From Bacteroides helcogenes P 36-108 (GTDB lineage Bacteria > Bacteroidota > Bacteroidia > Bacteroidales > Bacteroidaceae): a stretch of DNA of 64,000 nucleotides. Below the pieces are notes generated by a model, which saw nothing but the letters and a program-made list of their open reading frames with translations, was not told where the DNA came from and did not search any database. How positions within the stretch are numbered: position 1 is the stretch's first letter; every line of letters begins with the position of its first letter. This document shows positions 1 through 9,267 of the stretch, one piece after another. The DNA lies in contig NC_014933.1 in NCBI RefSeq assembly GCF_000186225.1, positions 1,488,001-1,552,000 on the forward strand, read 5' to 3'. The translations under genes and the position numbers were made by a program.

Positions 1-458
1 TCAGGATTGCAGGTCATCTCATTGAAGAAGCTGAAAGGGCGAACACGCATGTAGTGGTTCTTTGCGTCGCGGGTAGCCAAGTCACCTGCATCTTCTCTCA
101 TATTAATAATGAGTTTATGAATCTCAGGAGTTTTTTCTTTAGATATCTCGATTCCGAATGCTTCAGAGAAAGCTAAAGGTACACCATTGCCATCTACGCG
201 GGCGTCTTGTGCGGCTTGATCTCCTCTTGGAGTATCTCTTTGTAGTTTTCCCCAGTCATAACGTTCCTTGTCGTATAAGAAAAGGATAGTTCCGGCTTCG
301 GGAGGAGGAGGCAATAAATCTAAACTGTTAGCTACTTCTGACTCTTCAAGGAAGTATAAATCAGGATTGGTTCTTGTGTCTTTAATCTTTTTTTCTTGTG
401 CAAATACATTGAATGAAAGGACACAACACAATAGAAGTAAGGTAAATTTTGTTTTCAT
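1..458 (-). CDS. Class A acid phosphatase (PAP2 superfamily), 5' part only
   Basis: The gene runs off the left edge; about 152 N-terminal residues are visible from the ATG at 458. Residues 1-20 form a signal peptide ending in FNVFAQ, so the protein should be periplasmic. Residues 133-141 read KNHYMRVRP, which fits the first half (K-x6-RP) of the PAP2/PhoN phosphatase signature. The rest of the signature lies outside the window. The family hydrolyses phosphomonoesters at low pH in the periplasm. A Bacteroides -7-like box (TACTTTTG on the - strand, 573-580) lies about 115 bp upstream. The preceding gene on this strand ends in its own terminator, so this gene is probably transcribed alone. The family call is good; the substrate is unknown. 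Confidence 0.8.
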   Translation of the reverse strand, partial: MKTKFTLLLLCCVLSFNVFAQEKKIKDTRTNPDLYFLEESEVANSLDLLPPPPEAGTILFLYDKERYDWGKLQRDTPRGDQAAQDARVDGNGVPLAFSEAFGIEISKEKTPEIHKLIINMREDAGDLATRDAKNHYMRVRPFSFFNEMTCNP

Positions 459-661
459 GATAAAGGATGTTTTAAACGGTTATTACTAAAAAGGTTTATA
501 GGTTTTTCGAAAAACGTTTTTATCATACTCGAGCTGTCGGACTCTTGCCGGGTGGCTCGTGTTTGATGGGAGCAAAAGTAACGTTCGTGATTATCCTATA
601 AATACTTTTTCAATCCTTTCGTATGACAAGATTGTCCTAGTAGAAAAAAGGATGAAAAAAA

Positions 662-693
662 CATTGGAAAGACGGATGAAAATCTTTCCAATG
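662..693 (-). terminator. Rho-independent terminator of the propeller/HTH regulator
   Basis: A perfect 11-bp stem (662-672 with 683-693) has a 10-nt loop. On the - strand it is followed by a T-rich run (complement of 648-661). It lies 31 bp past the stop of the gene ending at 724. Confidence 0.75.
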
Positions 694-723
694 CTACTCT
701 TTTAGTAATATAAATATGAAGTT

Positions 724-3129
724 TTATTTTTTTCTTGTGCTTACGCGTTCGTAGAGCAGGCGGATAATGTTGTAATCAGGTTCATTTTCTGGGTAGAGTT
801 GTTCTATTTCTTTCCGGACATTATATTTATGGCGGGTTACTGTTGCTTGATCTACATCTAATACTCTTGAGATGATGTTAGCGTCGATATCCTCTATAAA
901 TAGTAGTATGGTGATGAAGTAGCGTTCTTTGCCTCTGCGCTTCATAAAGGATAGTTTGCCTAATTCCGGATGCTTGTCGGCAAAGTCGAGGCAGATTTGT
1001 TTCAGTTCACGGCGCATGTCTTCTTCGGCTTCGGTTTTTCTGATTCCCAGGGTGTCGAAGAATAGTTTTGCTTGCTTGTCGATGGCTTGAATGTCTTTCT
1101 CTATCTCGTCCAAATTGTCTGTGGGATCATCCAAAATTATCCTTTTTTCATCCAAGTTGGCTTCCGATGGGCTCTGGGAGATTTGTTTCTTTCTTTTCAA
1201 AAGGAAGAAGATGGCAATGGATATTATGAGGGCTATGGCTGAAATGAGGAGGTAGATAGTATAGGAGTACTTCTCTTTTGCTATGGAAATGGGGGTTAGT
1301 TCGGCTTTGCCATCGAAAAGGAACAGGCCTGACTTGCATCCTACTACAGCTTTACGTCCGTTGACGGCGATGCAAGACTTGCTGAAAGCTAAATCATTGA
1401 ACAAAGGTGTGGGGACTTCGGGGCTGTCCGGACCTTGGAAGCTCAAACCATAGTAATAAAGGATAAAGAAGCCTTCGTTGGGATTCTTTTCGAGTACACC
1501 GGCGATGTCCTTTACATGTCTGATTGGGAGAAGTTCGGAGTTTGCTTCGTTGACGATGCCCAACGAGGTATTCAGATAGATATTTTTGCCGTTGGCTATT
1601 AGGCCGTAGGTACTTTCGTAATCTGACAAATCACGTATCTGCTGGAAGGGGGCTTGTTCTTTCTTTAGAGGTTTTCCATACAATCCTTTGTTTAGGGTAG
1701 CAACGTAGATGCTGTCTCCGTTCTCGCAAATTCCGGTGATATAAGCATCGATGGTGTCTTTGGGGGCTTGGTTGGGAACGATGGGGATGGGGGTGACGAT
1801 GCGCTTCGCTTTATCATCTACGATGCCGAGGTACCTTCTTGTTCCGATATAAAGACGTTGTTCTGCCGGGGAATAGTATAGGGTGGTGATATTATTCTGA
1901 CCTTTGGAATTGCTGAACTGCAAAATAATCTCTGCCTTGTTGTTCTTTATTTTATAGAGTTTCTTTCGGGTTGCCAGAAAGAAAGTATTCTTGTCGGTCT
2001 CAAGAAAACGGATGATGTCGTTGCCGGTTACATCTAATCCTTCGATGGGACCCAAAGATTTGGATTTGGATTCCGGATGATTGTAGATGAACTTGTACAG
2101 ATGCAGTCGGAGGTCATCGGTGATAAAATAGATGCTGTCTCCGGTTCTCTTGGCGCTGACTGCAATCACATTGTTTTCAGAATCGGCGGAATGCTGGCGC
2201 AGAGCAAAGGCAAGCAGTGCTTCTTTGCATGCCAGGTATAAGAAGTCATTCACCATGACTCCTAATTGCTTGGCGGTGATGCTGATTCCGTCGGGTAGTT
2301 CATATACCAAAGTTTGTTGGTCTTGGATGTATAAAATAGAATTACCTGTGATGAACCATTCTGCTTTGTTAGGTCCTTGTGCGTACAGGTAATATTTACC
2401 TTTGCGCATCAAGGTTTTCTCTTTATTGGGAGCTACTTTGATAATGGCATTCTCTAATAAGGCATATACGGTATCATTGTAGATGCTGATGTTGGTCGTT
2501 AGGGAATCGATGACAGGACGCTTAAAATCTTGTTCCGGGTGCTGCACGATGAACAAGCCTAAGTCGCTGGCGATGTAAAGCTTCTTGTCTTTTATCAATA
2601 CTTTGTTGATGCTACAATTCTTGTCGCCTTTACCGATTTTGACAGGAAGCAGTTCGTGGCAACTGTTTTTATCTTGAAGTTTCAGTTGGTATAGGCCATT
2701 ACTTGTACCGACGTATAATATCTGATTGGCGTCGTCCCGGGCAAGGCTATATACGGAATAATTCAGATTCTTGTCTTTGATGTAGTAAGACTGCGTCTGT
2801 TCGGAAGTTTTGGTAAACAGTTTCAAGCCTGCATCCCGGGAACCGATGAACAGAGTATCTTGGTTGTACTCTAAGATGTCATATATCCTACGGTTGCTGT
2901 TTATGGAATAAGTGTGGTAATTGTTTACGACTTTCTCGATGAAGTAACCATCTTCCTGTCCGATATAGAGCTTATCGGGATCAGTGGGAGACTGGTTTAT
3001 ACATGATATCGGGGCATCGAAAGTATTGATATTGCAGGTCAGTTTGATGGGGTCCGGGGCAGTGCTCTTACTACACGCTGTTAGTAGAATGAATGCCGAG
3101 ATGACGAAAATATATAAGTGCTTTTCCAT
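724..3129 (-). CDS. Membrane-tethered regulator: beta-propeller sensor, TM helix, C-terminal HTH
   Basis: The protein has 801 residues from the ATG at 3129; a longer frame to 3168 exists, but the signal peptide starts at this Met (MEKHLYIF). The N-terminus is a signal sequence with a lipobox-like end (LLTAC). Residues 30-610 are rich in short repeated blocks such as LYIGxxxGLYxL, typical of propellers of the two-component regulator type. Residues 622-644 form one TM helix followed by KRKK. The cytoplasmic tail has a coiled segment and a helix-turn-helix near 740-775 (VLDVDQATVTRHKYNVRKEIEQLYP). There is no histidine kinase or receiver domain. I infer a one-piece sensor-regulator that reads an extracytoplasmic signal and binds DNA from the membrane. 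Its target is unknown. The combination of a lipobox and a later TM helix is odd. Confidence 0.7.
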   Translation of the reverse strand: MEKHLYIFVISAFILLTACSKSTAPDPIKLTCNINTFDAPISCINQSPTDPDKLYIGQEDGYFIEKVVNNYHTYSINSNRRIYDILEYNQDTLFIGSRDAGLKLFTKTSEQTQSYYIKDKNLNYSVYSLARDDANQILYVGTSNGLYQLKLQDKNSCHELLPVKIGKGDKNCSINKVLIKDKKLYIASDLGLFIVQHPEQDFKRPVIDSLTTNISIYNDTVYALLENAIIKVAPNKEKTLMRKGKYYLYAQGPNKAEWFITGNSILYIQDQQTLVYELPDGISITAKQLGVMVNDFLYLACKEALLAFALRQHSADSENNVIAVSAKRTGDSIYFITDDLRLHLYKFIYNHPESKSKSLGPIEGLDVTGNDIIRFLETDKNTFFLATRKKLYKIKNNKAEIILQFSNSKGQNNITTLYYSPAEQRLYIGTRRYLGIVDDKAKRIVTPIPIVPNQAPKDTIDAYITGICENGDSIYVATLNKGLYGKPLKKEQAPFQQIRDLSDYESTYGLIANGKNIYLNTSLGIVNEANSELLPIRHVKDIAGVLEKNPNEGFFILYYYGLSFQGPDSPEVPTPLFNDLAFSKSCIAVNGRKAVVGCKSGLFLFDGKAELTPISIAKEKYSYTIYLLISAIALIISIAIFFLLKRKKQISQSPSEANLDEKRIILDDPTDNLDEIEKDIQAIDKQAKLFFDTLGIRKTEAEEDMRRELKQICLDFADKHPELGKLSFMKRRGKERYFITILLFIEDIDANIISRVLDVDQATVTRHKYNVRKEIEQLYPENEPDYNIIRLLYERVSTRKK

Positions 3130-3139
3130 ATTCGATGTT

Positions 3140-3529
3140 AATGGGTAATATTGATTAGAAAAAGGCAAATATAATCTGTTTTCACGAAACTAAGAAGTTC
3201 TTGATATTTTAAGCCGAAATGCCACACCTTAGCAGGTGTAATGCCGGGCATTTGCTTCGAAAACCTTCGTCATTCCGAGAGCAAACCTCCGTCATGCTGA
3301 TGATCTGCTCAGGCAAAACGGATGATACGTTTGCTCTTGTTTTGCTTTTGCCGTAATTTAATCCCTTTTCCTTTTAAGAACATTTTTGGTTAAAAAAAGT
3401 TTTGTTCCAGGAGTAAACTTATATGGAAACTCCTCTGTTTGCCGTCGTTTCGCATGAGGAATGACGCCGGATGCCATTGTTTCCATCCCTATGATTTGTC
3501 TATATATGTAGGAAAACATCAACAGATAA
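3140..3529. other. Intergenic region without a convincing gene
   Basis: About 390 bp between thiN and the regulator gene. It contains a 9-bp inverted repeat, AGAGCAAAC (3278-3286) with GTTTGCTCT (3329-3337), and small hairpins near 3215-3250. I see no start plus ribosome site worth calling and no T-tailed terminator. Confidence 0.5.
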
Positions 3530-4138
3530 CTAATAATTGATCATTACCAAATACTCTCCTTCTGCTTCTATCGTGAATTCTGTTTCTGTACATTCGTTGA
3601 GAGTCCCTTGCCACCAGTTGGTAAAGTCGCTCAGGGGATAGACTAATCCCTTACCGTGCAGACCGTGGGCGGTGAAGTTGATGATGGAAACTTGCTGACC
3701 GGGACGGCAAGAGAAAGTGTGCATATCCCGGCAGGGGATAAAGACGCCGTAGTCGGTATAGGTGCGGACATCTGCTCCGGCACGCATGTAATCTATGAGC
3801 AGACTGAGGTTTCCTAAAGTATGGTCTTCACGCTTACCGGTAGCGCCTACAATGGCGATATGGCGTTTGTTTTGCGATAGTAGGAAATTAATGGCTTTAG
3901 TTTGGTCATTAGTCTCTTGGTCGCTGAGACGGTGCAAGATATGCCCGTACTTTTCCCGGTTCTCTTCGCTCAAAGAATCTCCGTCTCCAATGATAACATC
4001 GGGTACATGTCCACGGTGGATATACTCATCGGCCCCGCCATCACAACAAATTACGTAAGGCGCTTCCGCTAATACCTTCAAAGGCAGGGGATTCGTTGGA
4101 TAGTCCCCGTTTGCCAAAACTACTGCTTCTATTTCCAT
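3530..4138 (-). CDS. thiN: Thiamine pyrophosphokinase
   Basis: Transfers pyrophosphate from ATP to thiamine to give thiamine pyrophosphate in the cytoplasm. The 202-residue protein starts at the ATG at 4138 (MEIEAVVLANGDYP); an ATG 18 bp upstream is in frame but adds only MISDWL. Family marks are the early CDGGAD (about 32-37), DVIIGDGDS (about 47-55), the DQETNDQTKAI block and VGATGKREDHTLGN. It is the last gene of a TPP-riboswitch operon with a transporter and an outer-membrane receptor. The gap to pnuC is 24 bp and contains near-repeats of ATCACTA. The context of thiamine salvage supports the call strongly. Confidence 0.92.
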   Translation of the reverse strand: MEIEAVVLANGDYPTNPLPLKVLAEAPYVICCDGGADEYIHRGHVPDVIIGDGDSLSEENREKYGHILHRLSDQETNDQTKAINFLLSQNKRHIAIVGATGKREDHTLGNLSLLIDYMRAGADVRTYTDYGVFIPCRDMHTFSCRPGQQVSIINFTAHGLHGKGLVYPLSDFTNWWQGTLNECTETEFTIEAEGEYLVMINY

Positions 4139-4162
4139 CAACCAATCACTAATCACTAATCG

Positions 4163-4762
4163 TTAATCACTAATTTCCATCATCTTCTTCCATTTGAAAT
4201 AGCCAAAGATAGCGATTATTGTGTATAGACCGTATAAAGCGGCGGTAAAATCAAGTCCTTTATAGATATATAATCCCGTGCTGACGGCATCTACGGCAAT
4301 CCACGCCCACCATTGTTCTACGTATTTGCGTGCCAGCATCCACATGCCGACAATGCTCAGTGCAGTAGTGAACGAATCAAGCCATGGCACATTACTATCC
4401 GTGAAGTTTATCAAGATATAGGCGATACCCAGCAACGTGACGACAAATACAGCTATGAGCGGCAGTAAGTAACGTAGTGGCATACGTGTAATAGGTAGCT
4501 CTTTCGGCTGTGCTGCTTCTTTTCGCAACAGCTTTTTACGCAGGAACGTTCCGTATTTCCACATCATCCATCCGTAGAGGGCAGCGCCCAGGTAGTAGAT
4601 GTTGATACCGAAATCGGCATATAGTCCTGCTTCGTAGTAAACAAAAATATAGATTGCAGGCATGATGATGCCTGCTATCCATAGATAAATGCTTGCGCGA
4701 TACTCAAACCAAAGATAGAGTAATCCGACCAATGTACCGGTTATTTCGAGAAGCTGCTCCAT
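4163..4762 (-). CDS. pnuC: PnuC-family transporter, probably for thiamine (PnuT)
   Basis: A 199-residue inner-membrane protein with about seven hydrophobic helices. It has the PnuC-type WxxWxxxxG pattern (LYGWMMWKYG near 63-72) and a C-terminal KGLDFTAALYGLYTIIAIFGYFKWKK. The family carries nicotinamide riboside, but members placed between a TPP riboswitch and thiN in Bacteroidota are generally assigned to thiamine (PnuT). The downstream kinase would trap the vitamin by pyrophosphorylation. Specificity is inferred from context, not from binding-site residues. Confidence 0.88.
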   Translation of the reverse strand: MEQLLEITGTLVGLLYLWFEYRASIYLWIAGIIMPAIYIFVYYEAGLYADFGINIYYLGAALYGWMMWKYGTFLRKKLLRKEAAQPKELPITRMPLRYLLPLIAVFVVTLLGIAYILINFTDSNVPWLDSFTTALSIVGMWMLARKYVEQWWAWIAVDAVSTGLYIYKGLDFTAALYGLYTIIAIFGYFKWKKMMEISD

Positions 4763-4794
4763 ATCATCTTTTTAACTCCTATGTTATGTAGAGG

Positions 4795-7089
4795 TTAAAA
4801 ACTCAGTGTAATATGCGCCAGCGCGTTGACTCCCGCATTCGGATAATAAACCGCATGGTTGGAGGTATAAAGCAACTTGCTGTCAGGGGTCTTTATCTGA
4901 TTTTTTCCATGTCCCTGATAAACGGCGGCGCCGGAGGCATATCCGTTGCTTTCGTAGGTTTCGTCAAAGAGATTATATACGGTCATGCCTATGCTTACTG
5001 ATTTTGTGCCGTGCAGTTTGAAGGTATAGCCCATGCTGAGGTTGCTTACGCAATAACTGTTCAGTACACAGTCTTCCTGATGTGCGTTGTTGAGGTATTG
5101 CTTGCCCACGTATTGTGTCTGTAAGGAGGCACTGAAACCTTTGTAATCCAATGAGATCAGACTGTTGGCCATGAAATCGGGAGAGAAAGCTATGGGTGTG
5201 GTTCCGATGTAGCGCGTGGTCTGTGAAATGCCCCAGCTTTCGCTGTACATGTCTTTCCCATCTTCGTTGATGTCGCTCAGGTATTCCGTATAGTCCTTGA
5301 TGCGGTTACGGCTGATGGTTGCATTGACATCCCAGCGCAGCCAACGGGCGATTTGCGCACCTGCCATCAGCTCAATGCCCATGCGATAGCTGTCTTTCAC
5401 GTTCTCTGCCACAGCTTCGCCGATTTCATTCAGTTGGCCGTTCAGTACCAATTGGTTCTTGTAGTTCATGTAGTAAAGGTTGATGCCGGCATTGAATCGG
5501 TCTGTGTGGAAATCATATCCCAGTTCGTAATCAAATAGACGCTCCGCCTTGGGGCGGGCCGCAAAGAGATTGTCCGTATAGTTGTTACGGGTAGGCTCCT
5601 TGTGTGCTACGCTGAAAGAGGCATATACCTTGTTGTGTGAATCAATGTTCCAGAGTGCTCCGGCTTTGGGATTGAAGAAGCTGAACTTCTCGTCTATGGC
5701 GAGTGGTTGCAGATGTGCCGGGCTGGCAGTCCAGTCCCATTTATCGTTGTTGCCGTTTATCTTGTAGCGGGTATATCGGTATTGCAGGTCGGCATAGAGG
5801 TTAATGCCTTTGCCCACTGCCCAATTTGCTTTGGCGTAGATGTTTCCGTCCGTTTTACGGCCGATGTTACGATAGTATTCCTGACCGGGCTCCAAGTCTC
5901 CTATATAGTTCTTTACCCACATCACTTCGCCGTTGTGCGTATTCTTGTAATAATTCAGTCCGCCGCCCACGGAAGCGTCCAGTCTGCTTCCTCTATAACT
6001 CAGAGAGAAGATACCGCCTCCAAAGCCGCTGTTCACTAATTTGCGGCGTATCAGATTCGATTTTTCTATGGTGACACCATTCACTTCAAAAGGCTGCAAT
6101 CCATATTCAACCAAAGTGCGGGCATTCTTGTATTCTTCGTAATAACCGTCCCCGTCTGTATAGTGCAAGGCCGCGTTCAGCTTCCATGAGGCAGAGAGTA
6201 TCTGGTTCAGCAACAGTTGGTAATGCGTCTGGTGGTAATAGTCTATCTGATTGTCGTAGAAGCCTATTACGTCTCCTTTATCATCTTTTATTTCTCCATT
6301 CGGGTTGTACTTGCGGTTTGCCTGTAAAGTCTCTTTGTTCAGCCCGTCCCAGGCATGATAAGTCTCTTCCTTTCCACCGAAGGTAATGAACTTGAGAGTT
6401 GTATTGTCATTATAATAACCGCCTTGCACGAAGTAGGATTTAAGGTCGGCGCTGGCACGGTCTCTGTATCCGTCACTTTGGATATTGGACAGACGGACAT
6501 CAAATCCCCAGTGCCCGTCGATGATACCTGTTCCTGCTTTTACGGTTTCCTTGTGAGTATTGAACGAACCGTAGGAACTTGATACCTCTGCGTATGGCTT
6601 GGAAGAAATGCCCTGTGTCTGCATGTTAATGCTGGCTCCGAAAGCACCTGCACCGTTTGTTGACGTTCCTGCACCCCTCTGAATCTGCATGTCTTGAAGG
6701 GAAGATGCAAAGTCCGGGGTATTTACCCAATAGATGGAATGGCTTTCGGCATCATTCATCGGTATGCCGTTGGTGGTTACATTGATGCGTGATGCGTCAG
6801 TTCCGCGTACTCGAATACTGGTGTAGCCTATTCCGGCTCCGGCATCGCTTGTTGTCAGCACGGAAGGAGTGAAAGTAAGCATATACGGAATATCCTGCCC
6901 AAAATTCTGCTTTTTCAATTGTTCTTTACTGATATTGGTGAAAGCTACCGGTGTGGAACTTGTTGCACGCGTGGAAATGATTTCCACTTCATCAAGGTTG
7001 ACAACCCGCAGGCTGTCTTTCGTTTGTGTCTGCGCACAGACACCGAGCGCCGCCGTCAGCAGGCAGGCTGCTATTGCATGTTTCTTCAT
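4795..7089 (-). CDS. TonB-dependent outer-membrane receptor, probably for thiamine
   Basis: A 764-residue protein from the ATG at 7089; a TTG two codons upstream is also open but unlikely. Residues 1-19 are a signal peptide (ending GVCAQ). There follow a short TonB-box-like region (VVNLDEVEIIST), a plug domain with TSIRVRGTDASRINVTTNGIPMND near 90-115, and a C-terminal barrel ending in aromatic F (ALAHITLSF). There is no carboxypeptidase-D-like domain, so it is not a SusC. It is the first gene behind the TPP riboswitch and is followed by pnuC and thiN. It therefore very likely imports thiamine or a thiamine phosphate across the outer membrane using TonB energy. Confidence 0.88.
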   Translation of the reverse strand: MKKHAIAACLLTAALGVCAQTQTKDSLRVVNLDEVEIISTRATSSTPVAFTNISKEQLKKQNFGQDIPYMLTFTPSVLTTSDAGAGIGYTSIRVRGTDASRINVTTNGIPMNDAESHSIYWVNTPDFASSLQDMQIQRGAGTSTNGAGAFGASINMQTQGISSKPYAEVSSSYGSFNTHKETVKAGTGIIDGHWGFDVRLSNIQSDGYRDRASADLKSYFVQGGYYNDNTTLKFITFGGKEETYHAWDGLNKETLQANRKYNPNGEIKDDKGDVIGFYDNQIDYYHQTHYQLLLNQILSASWKLNAALHYTDGDGYYEEYKNARTLVEYGLQPFEVNGVTIEKSNLIRRKLVNSGFGGGIFSLSYRGSRLDASVGGGLNYYKNTHNGEVMWVKNYIGDLEPGQEYYRNIGRKTDGNIYAKANWAVGKGINLYADLQYRYTRYKINGNNDKWDWTASPAHLQPLAIDEKFSFFNPKAGALWNIDSHNKVYASFSVAHKEPTRNNYTDNLFAARPKAERLFDYELGYDFHTDRFNAGINLYYMNYKNQLVLNGQLNEIGEAVAENVKDSYRMGIELMAGAQIARWLRWDVNATISRNRIKDYTEYLSDINEDGKDMYSESWGISQTTRYIGTTPIAFSPDFMANSLISLDYKGFSASLQTQYVGKQYLNNAHQEDCVLNSYCVSNLSMGYTFKLHGTKSVSIGMTVYNLFDETYESNGYASGAAVYQGHGKNQIKTPDSKLLYTSNHAVYYPNAGVNALAHITLSF

Positions 7090-7136
7090 TTGCAATTTTT
7101 TTTTTAGATAAATACAGAAAAGGGGAACTTTTCTTC

Positions 7137-7210
7137 TTTTCCCTCCGCCGGCACTATCCGGATCAGGTCAATGGGTATGATCTCAGCCCGTCGTATTAGG
7201 GCACCCCTTA
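7137..7210 (-). ncRNA. TPP riboswitch (THI element)
   Basis: On the - strand the conserved THI blocks appear in order: GGGGTGCCC, GGGCTGAGATCATACCC, ACCTGATCCGGATAGTGCC and GCGGAGGGAA. It lies about 50 nt upstream of the TonB receptor start and within 10 nt of the predicted transcription start. A downstream CCCCTTTT (plus-strand AAAAGGGG, 7118-7125) could pair either with the 5' AAGGGG or, with neighbouring T's, with the AGGGAA at the 3' edge. That gives a plausible switching element. The riboswitch should lower expression of the uptake operon when TPP is abundant. Confidence 0.95.
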
Positions 7211-7225
7211 TATTGAAATCAGCGG

Positions 7226-7257
7226 CAAAATTAGGACTTTTCATTGAAAGCAGCAAA
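7226..7257 (-). promoter_or_regulatory. Promoter of the thiamine operon
   Basis: The Bacteroides -7 box TAATTTTG (7226-7233, read on -) lies 20 bp downstream of a -33 TTTG (7254-7257). The predicted start, near 7219, is just upstream of the TPP riboswitch. Confidence 0.65.
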
Positions 7258-7286
7258 AAAAGTGAGTGGATTTCAGAGTTATTTGT

Positions 7287-7294
7287 TAATTTTG
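7287..7294 (+). promoter_or_regulatory. Possible -7 box of the MscS gene
   Basis: TAATTTTG on the + strand, 28 bp before the ATG at 7322. The matching -33 element is poor, so this is tentative. Confidence 0.35.
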
Positions 7295-7321
7295 CAACGT
7301 TAAATATTAAAGATTATTGTT

Positions 7322-8191
7322 ATGCTATTATCCTTATTAATGGCCGCATTTGCTACTCCGACCGCCGAAGACGGTATTGGCAAGTTGCAAACTCTTATCC
7401 AGCAATTGATGGACTGGGCAATTGATGCCGGCGGCCGTATCATCGGAGCTATCATCATTTTTGTAGTGGGACGGTTTCTGATTTCTTTCCTGAAAAAGAT
7501 GGTAGCCAAATTGTTGGCAAAAAGACATGTGGATCCCAGCATCCAAAGTTTTGCAAAGAGTCTGGTCAATATTCTGTTGACAATCTTGTTGATTATAGCC
7601 GTTATCAGTAAGCTGGGAGTGGAGACTACTTCGTTTGCTGCTCTGCTGGCGTCTGCGGGTGTGGCTGTAGGCATGGCATTGTCCGGAAACCTGCAGAATT
7701 TTGCAGGAGGACTTATCGTATTGCTGTTCCGGCCTTTCAAAGTCGGTGACTGGATCGAGAGTCAGGGAGTTTCGGGCACAGTACGCGAGATTCAGATTTT
7801 TCATACCATCCTGACCACGGCCGACAATAAAGTGATTTATATACCCAACGGTGCTTTGAGCAGTGGTACAGTGACCAATTACAGTCGTGAAGATACTCGT
7901 CGTGTGGATTGGGTGATCGGTGTGGAATATGGTGAAAGCTATGATAAGGTAGAAGCCACTGTTCGCCGTATTATTGCTGCCGACAAACGCATCCTGACAT
8001 CTCCCGAACCTTTTGTGGCTCTCCATGCATTGGATGCCAGCAGTGTCAATGTGGTGATTCGGGTTTGGGTAAAGAGTGGAGATTATTGGGGAGTTTATTT
8101 TGAAATGAACAAGGCTGTTTACTCCATATTCAATGAAGAAGGCATCGGCTTCCCATTCCCGCAGTTGACTGTACATCAAGCAAAAGACTGA
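7322..8191 (+). CDS. Small-conductance mechanosensitive channel, MscS family
   Basis: A 289-residue inner-membrane protein. Three hydrophobic segments lie at about 35-55, 75-95 and 100-130. The third contains the family's pore helix, GVAVGMALSGNLQNFAGGLIVLLFRPFKVGDWIE, with small residues spaced for tight packing. A soluble beta/vestibule domain follows. Such channels open under membrane tension and release solutes on hypo-osmotic shock. The length matches the compact E. coli MscS class. It stands alone, divergent from the thiamine operon. Confidence 0.92.
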   Translation: MLLSLLMAAFATPTAEDGIGKLQTLIQQLMDWAIDAGGRIIGAIIIFVVGRFLISFLKKMVAKLLAKRHVDPSIQSFAKSLVNILLTILLIIAVISKLGVETTSFAALLASAGVAVGMALSGNLQNFAGGLIVLLFRPFKVGDWIESQGVSGTVREIQIFHTILTTADNKVIYIPNGALSSGTVTNYSREDTRRVDWVIGVEYGESYDKVEATVRRIIAADKRILTSPEPFVALHALDASSVNVVIRVWVKSGDYWGVYFEMNKAVYSIFNEEGIGFPFPQLTVHQAKD

Positions 8192-8208
8192 TCATGGATA
8201 TCTACTTG

Positions 8209-9156
8209 TCAGGCGTCTTCTTGCTTTTTGGAGTGCTTTAACGGCAGTTTGGGAAACAGTTTCCTGAAGCGCACTAAATGCGGAGTGATATTGCTTCCGG
8301 CAATAATGAATGTCACAGCCAGAATAATCAGTGTTATCCCACAACACAGCCTCGGCGTCAGAGACTCTCCGAAGATGGTCACTCCGAAGAATACAGCTGT
8401 TACTGGTTCCAGAGCTCCGAGGATGGCGGTTGGAGTAGAGCCTATATATTGGATGGCCTGTGTGGTGCAGAGAAATGATATGGCGGTTGGGAAAACAGCC
8501 AGTGCAATTAAATTTCCCCACAAATACCATTTGTCCACCACATGCAGGCTTTGTCCGAAATCCACGCGTATAAGAAAAAGGGATAGGCCGAAAAGTAATA
8601 CGTAAAAGGTTACTTTGAGGGTTGCCACGTCCTTTAATATGGGACGGTTTACACCTACAATGTAAACGGCGTAGGAGAGGGCGGAGGCCATAACCAGTCC
8701 TACACCGATCAGATTGAGCGTTGCGCCCTCACCTCCTTTATAGAGCAAGCCGATGCCGCTTAATGCTAAAAGTATGCAGAAAACGGTTTGCAAAGTGATC
8801 TTTTCCTTGAAAGCGACAGCCATGATTAATGCCACTAAGATCGGATAAACAAATAAAATGGTTGAGGCAATGCCGGCTTCCATGAAGTTGTAACTTTGAA
8901 ATAAGGTAAGGGAGGAGATTGCAACCAGCCATCCCAAAATAACCAGAGAAAATATTTCTTTCCGTTTTAGTCTGAAATTTCGGCCTCGTGCCTTCAGCAT
9001 GATGCCCAATATCGGAATTGCGAATAAATATCTGAAAAAAAGGACGGAATCAGGATCCATACCTTCTTTATAAAGCGGAAGGGTAAAGAGGGGATTCATT
9101 CCATAAGTGGCAGCGGCAACAGCTCCCAATATATATCCTTTGACTTTTGCATTCAT
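8209..9156 (-). CDS. EamA/DMT-family transporter
   Basis: A 315-residue inner-membrane protein with ten predicted helices in two EamA halves (about 5-135 and 150-285). The start at 9156 (MNAKVKGYILGAVAAATYGMNPLF) is chosen because a longer frame to 9303 would run through a tRNA gene and its terminator. The second half has the usual closing pattern GALEPVTAVFFGVTIFGESLT. Family members export metabolites or amino acids; the substrate here is unknown. Confidence 0.88.
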   Translation of the reverse strand: MNAKVKGYILGAVAAATYGMNPLFTLPLYKEGMDPDSVLFFRYLFAIPILGIMLKARGRNFRLKRKEIFSLVILGWLVAISSLTLFQSYNFMEAGIASTILFVYPILVALIMAVAFKEKITLQTVFCILLALSGIGLLYKGGEGATLNLIGVGLVMASALSYAVYIVGVNRPILKDVATLKVTFYVLLFGLSLFLIRVDFGQSLHVVDKWYLWGNLIALAVFPTAISFLCTTQAIQYIGSTPTAILGALEPVTAVFFGVTIFGESLTPRLCCGITLIILAVTFIIAGSNITPHLVRFRKLFPKLPLKHSKKQEDA

Positions 9157-9228
9157 CGGTTTTGAGTTTAATTTATATAATTGGCTTTTCTGGCCATAAA
9201 GGTAGATTTTACTTTTGACAAAAGAACA

Positions 9229-9266
9229 AAAAAAGCAGTCATCCGAGTCAGATAACTGCTTTTTTA
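9229..9266 (-). terminator. Terminator after tRNA-Lys
   Basis: Stem AAAAGCAGT / ACTGCTTTT (9231-9239 with 9255-9263) with runs of A on one side and T on the other. It can work in both directions and directly follows the 3' end of the tRNA on the - strand. Confidence 0.75.
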
Positions 9267-9267
9267 G

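Noticed and set aside
268..489. 73-codon + strand frame at the left edge
   Set aside because: Lies opposite the acid phosphatase start; no likeness to any family.
7337..8179. 280-codon open frame on the - strand opposite the MscS gene
   Set aside because: Cys/His-rich shadow of a clear MscS coding frame; no family likeness, no promoter.
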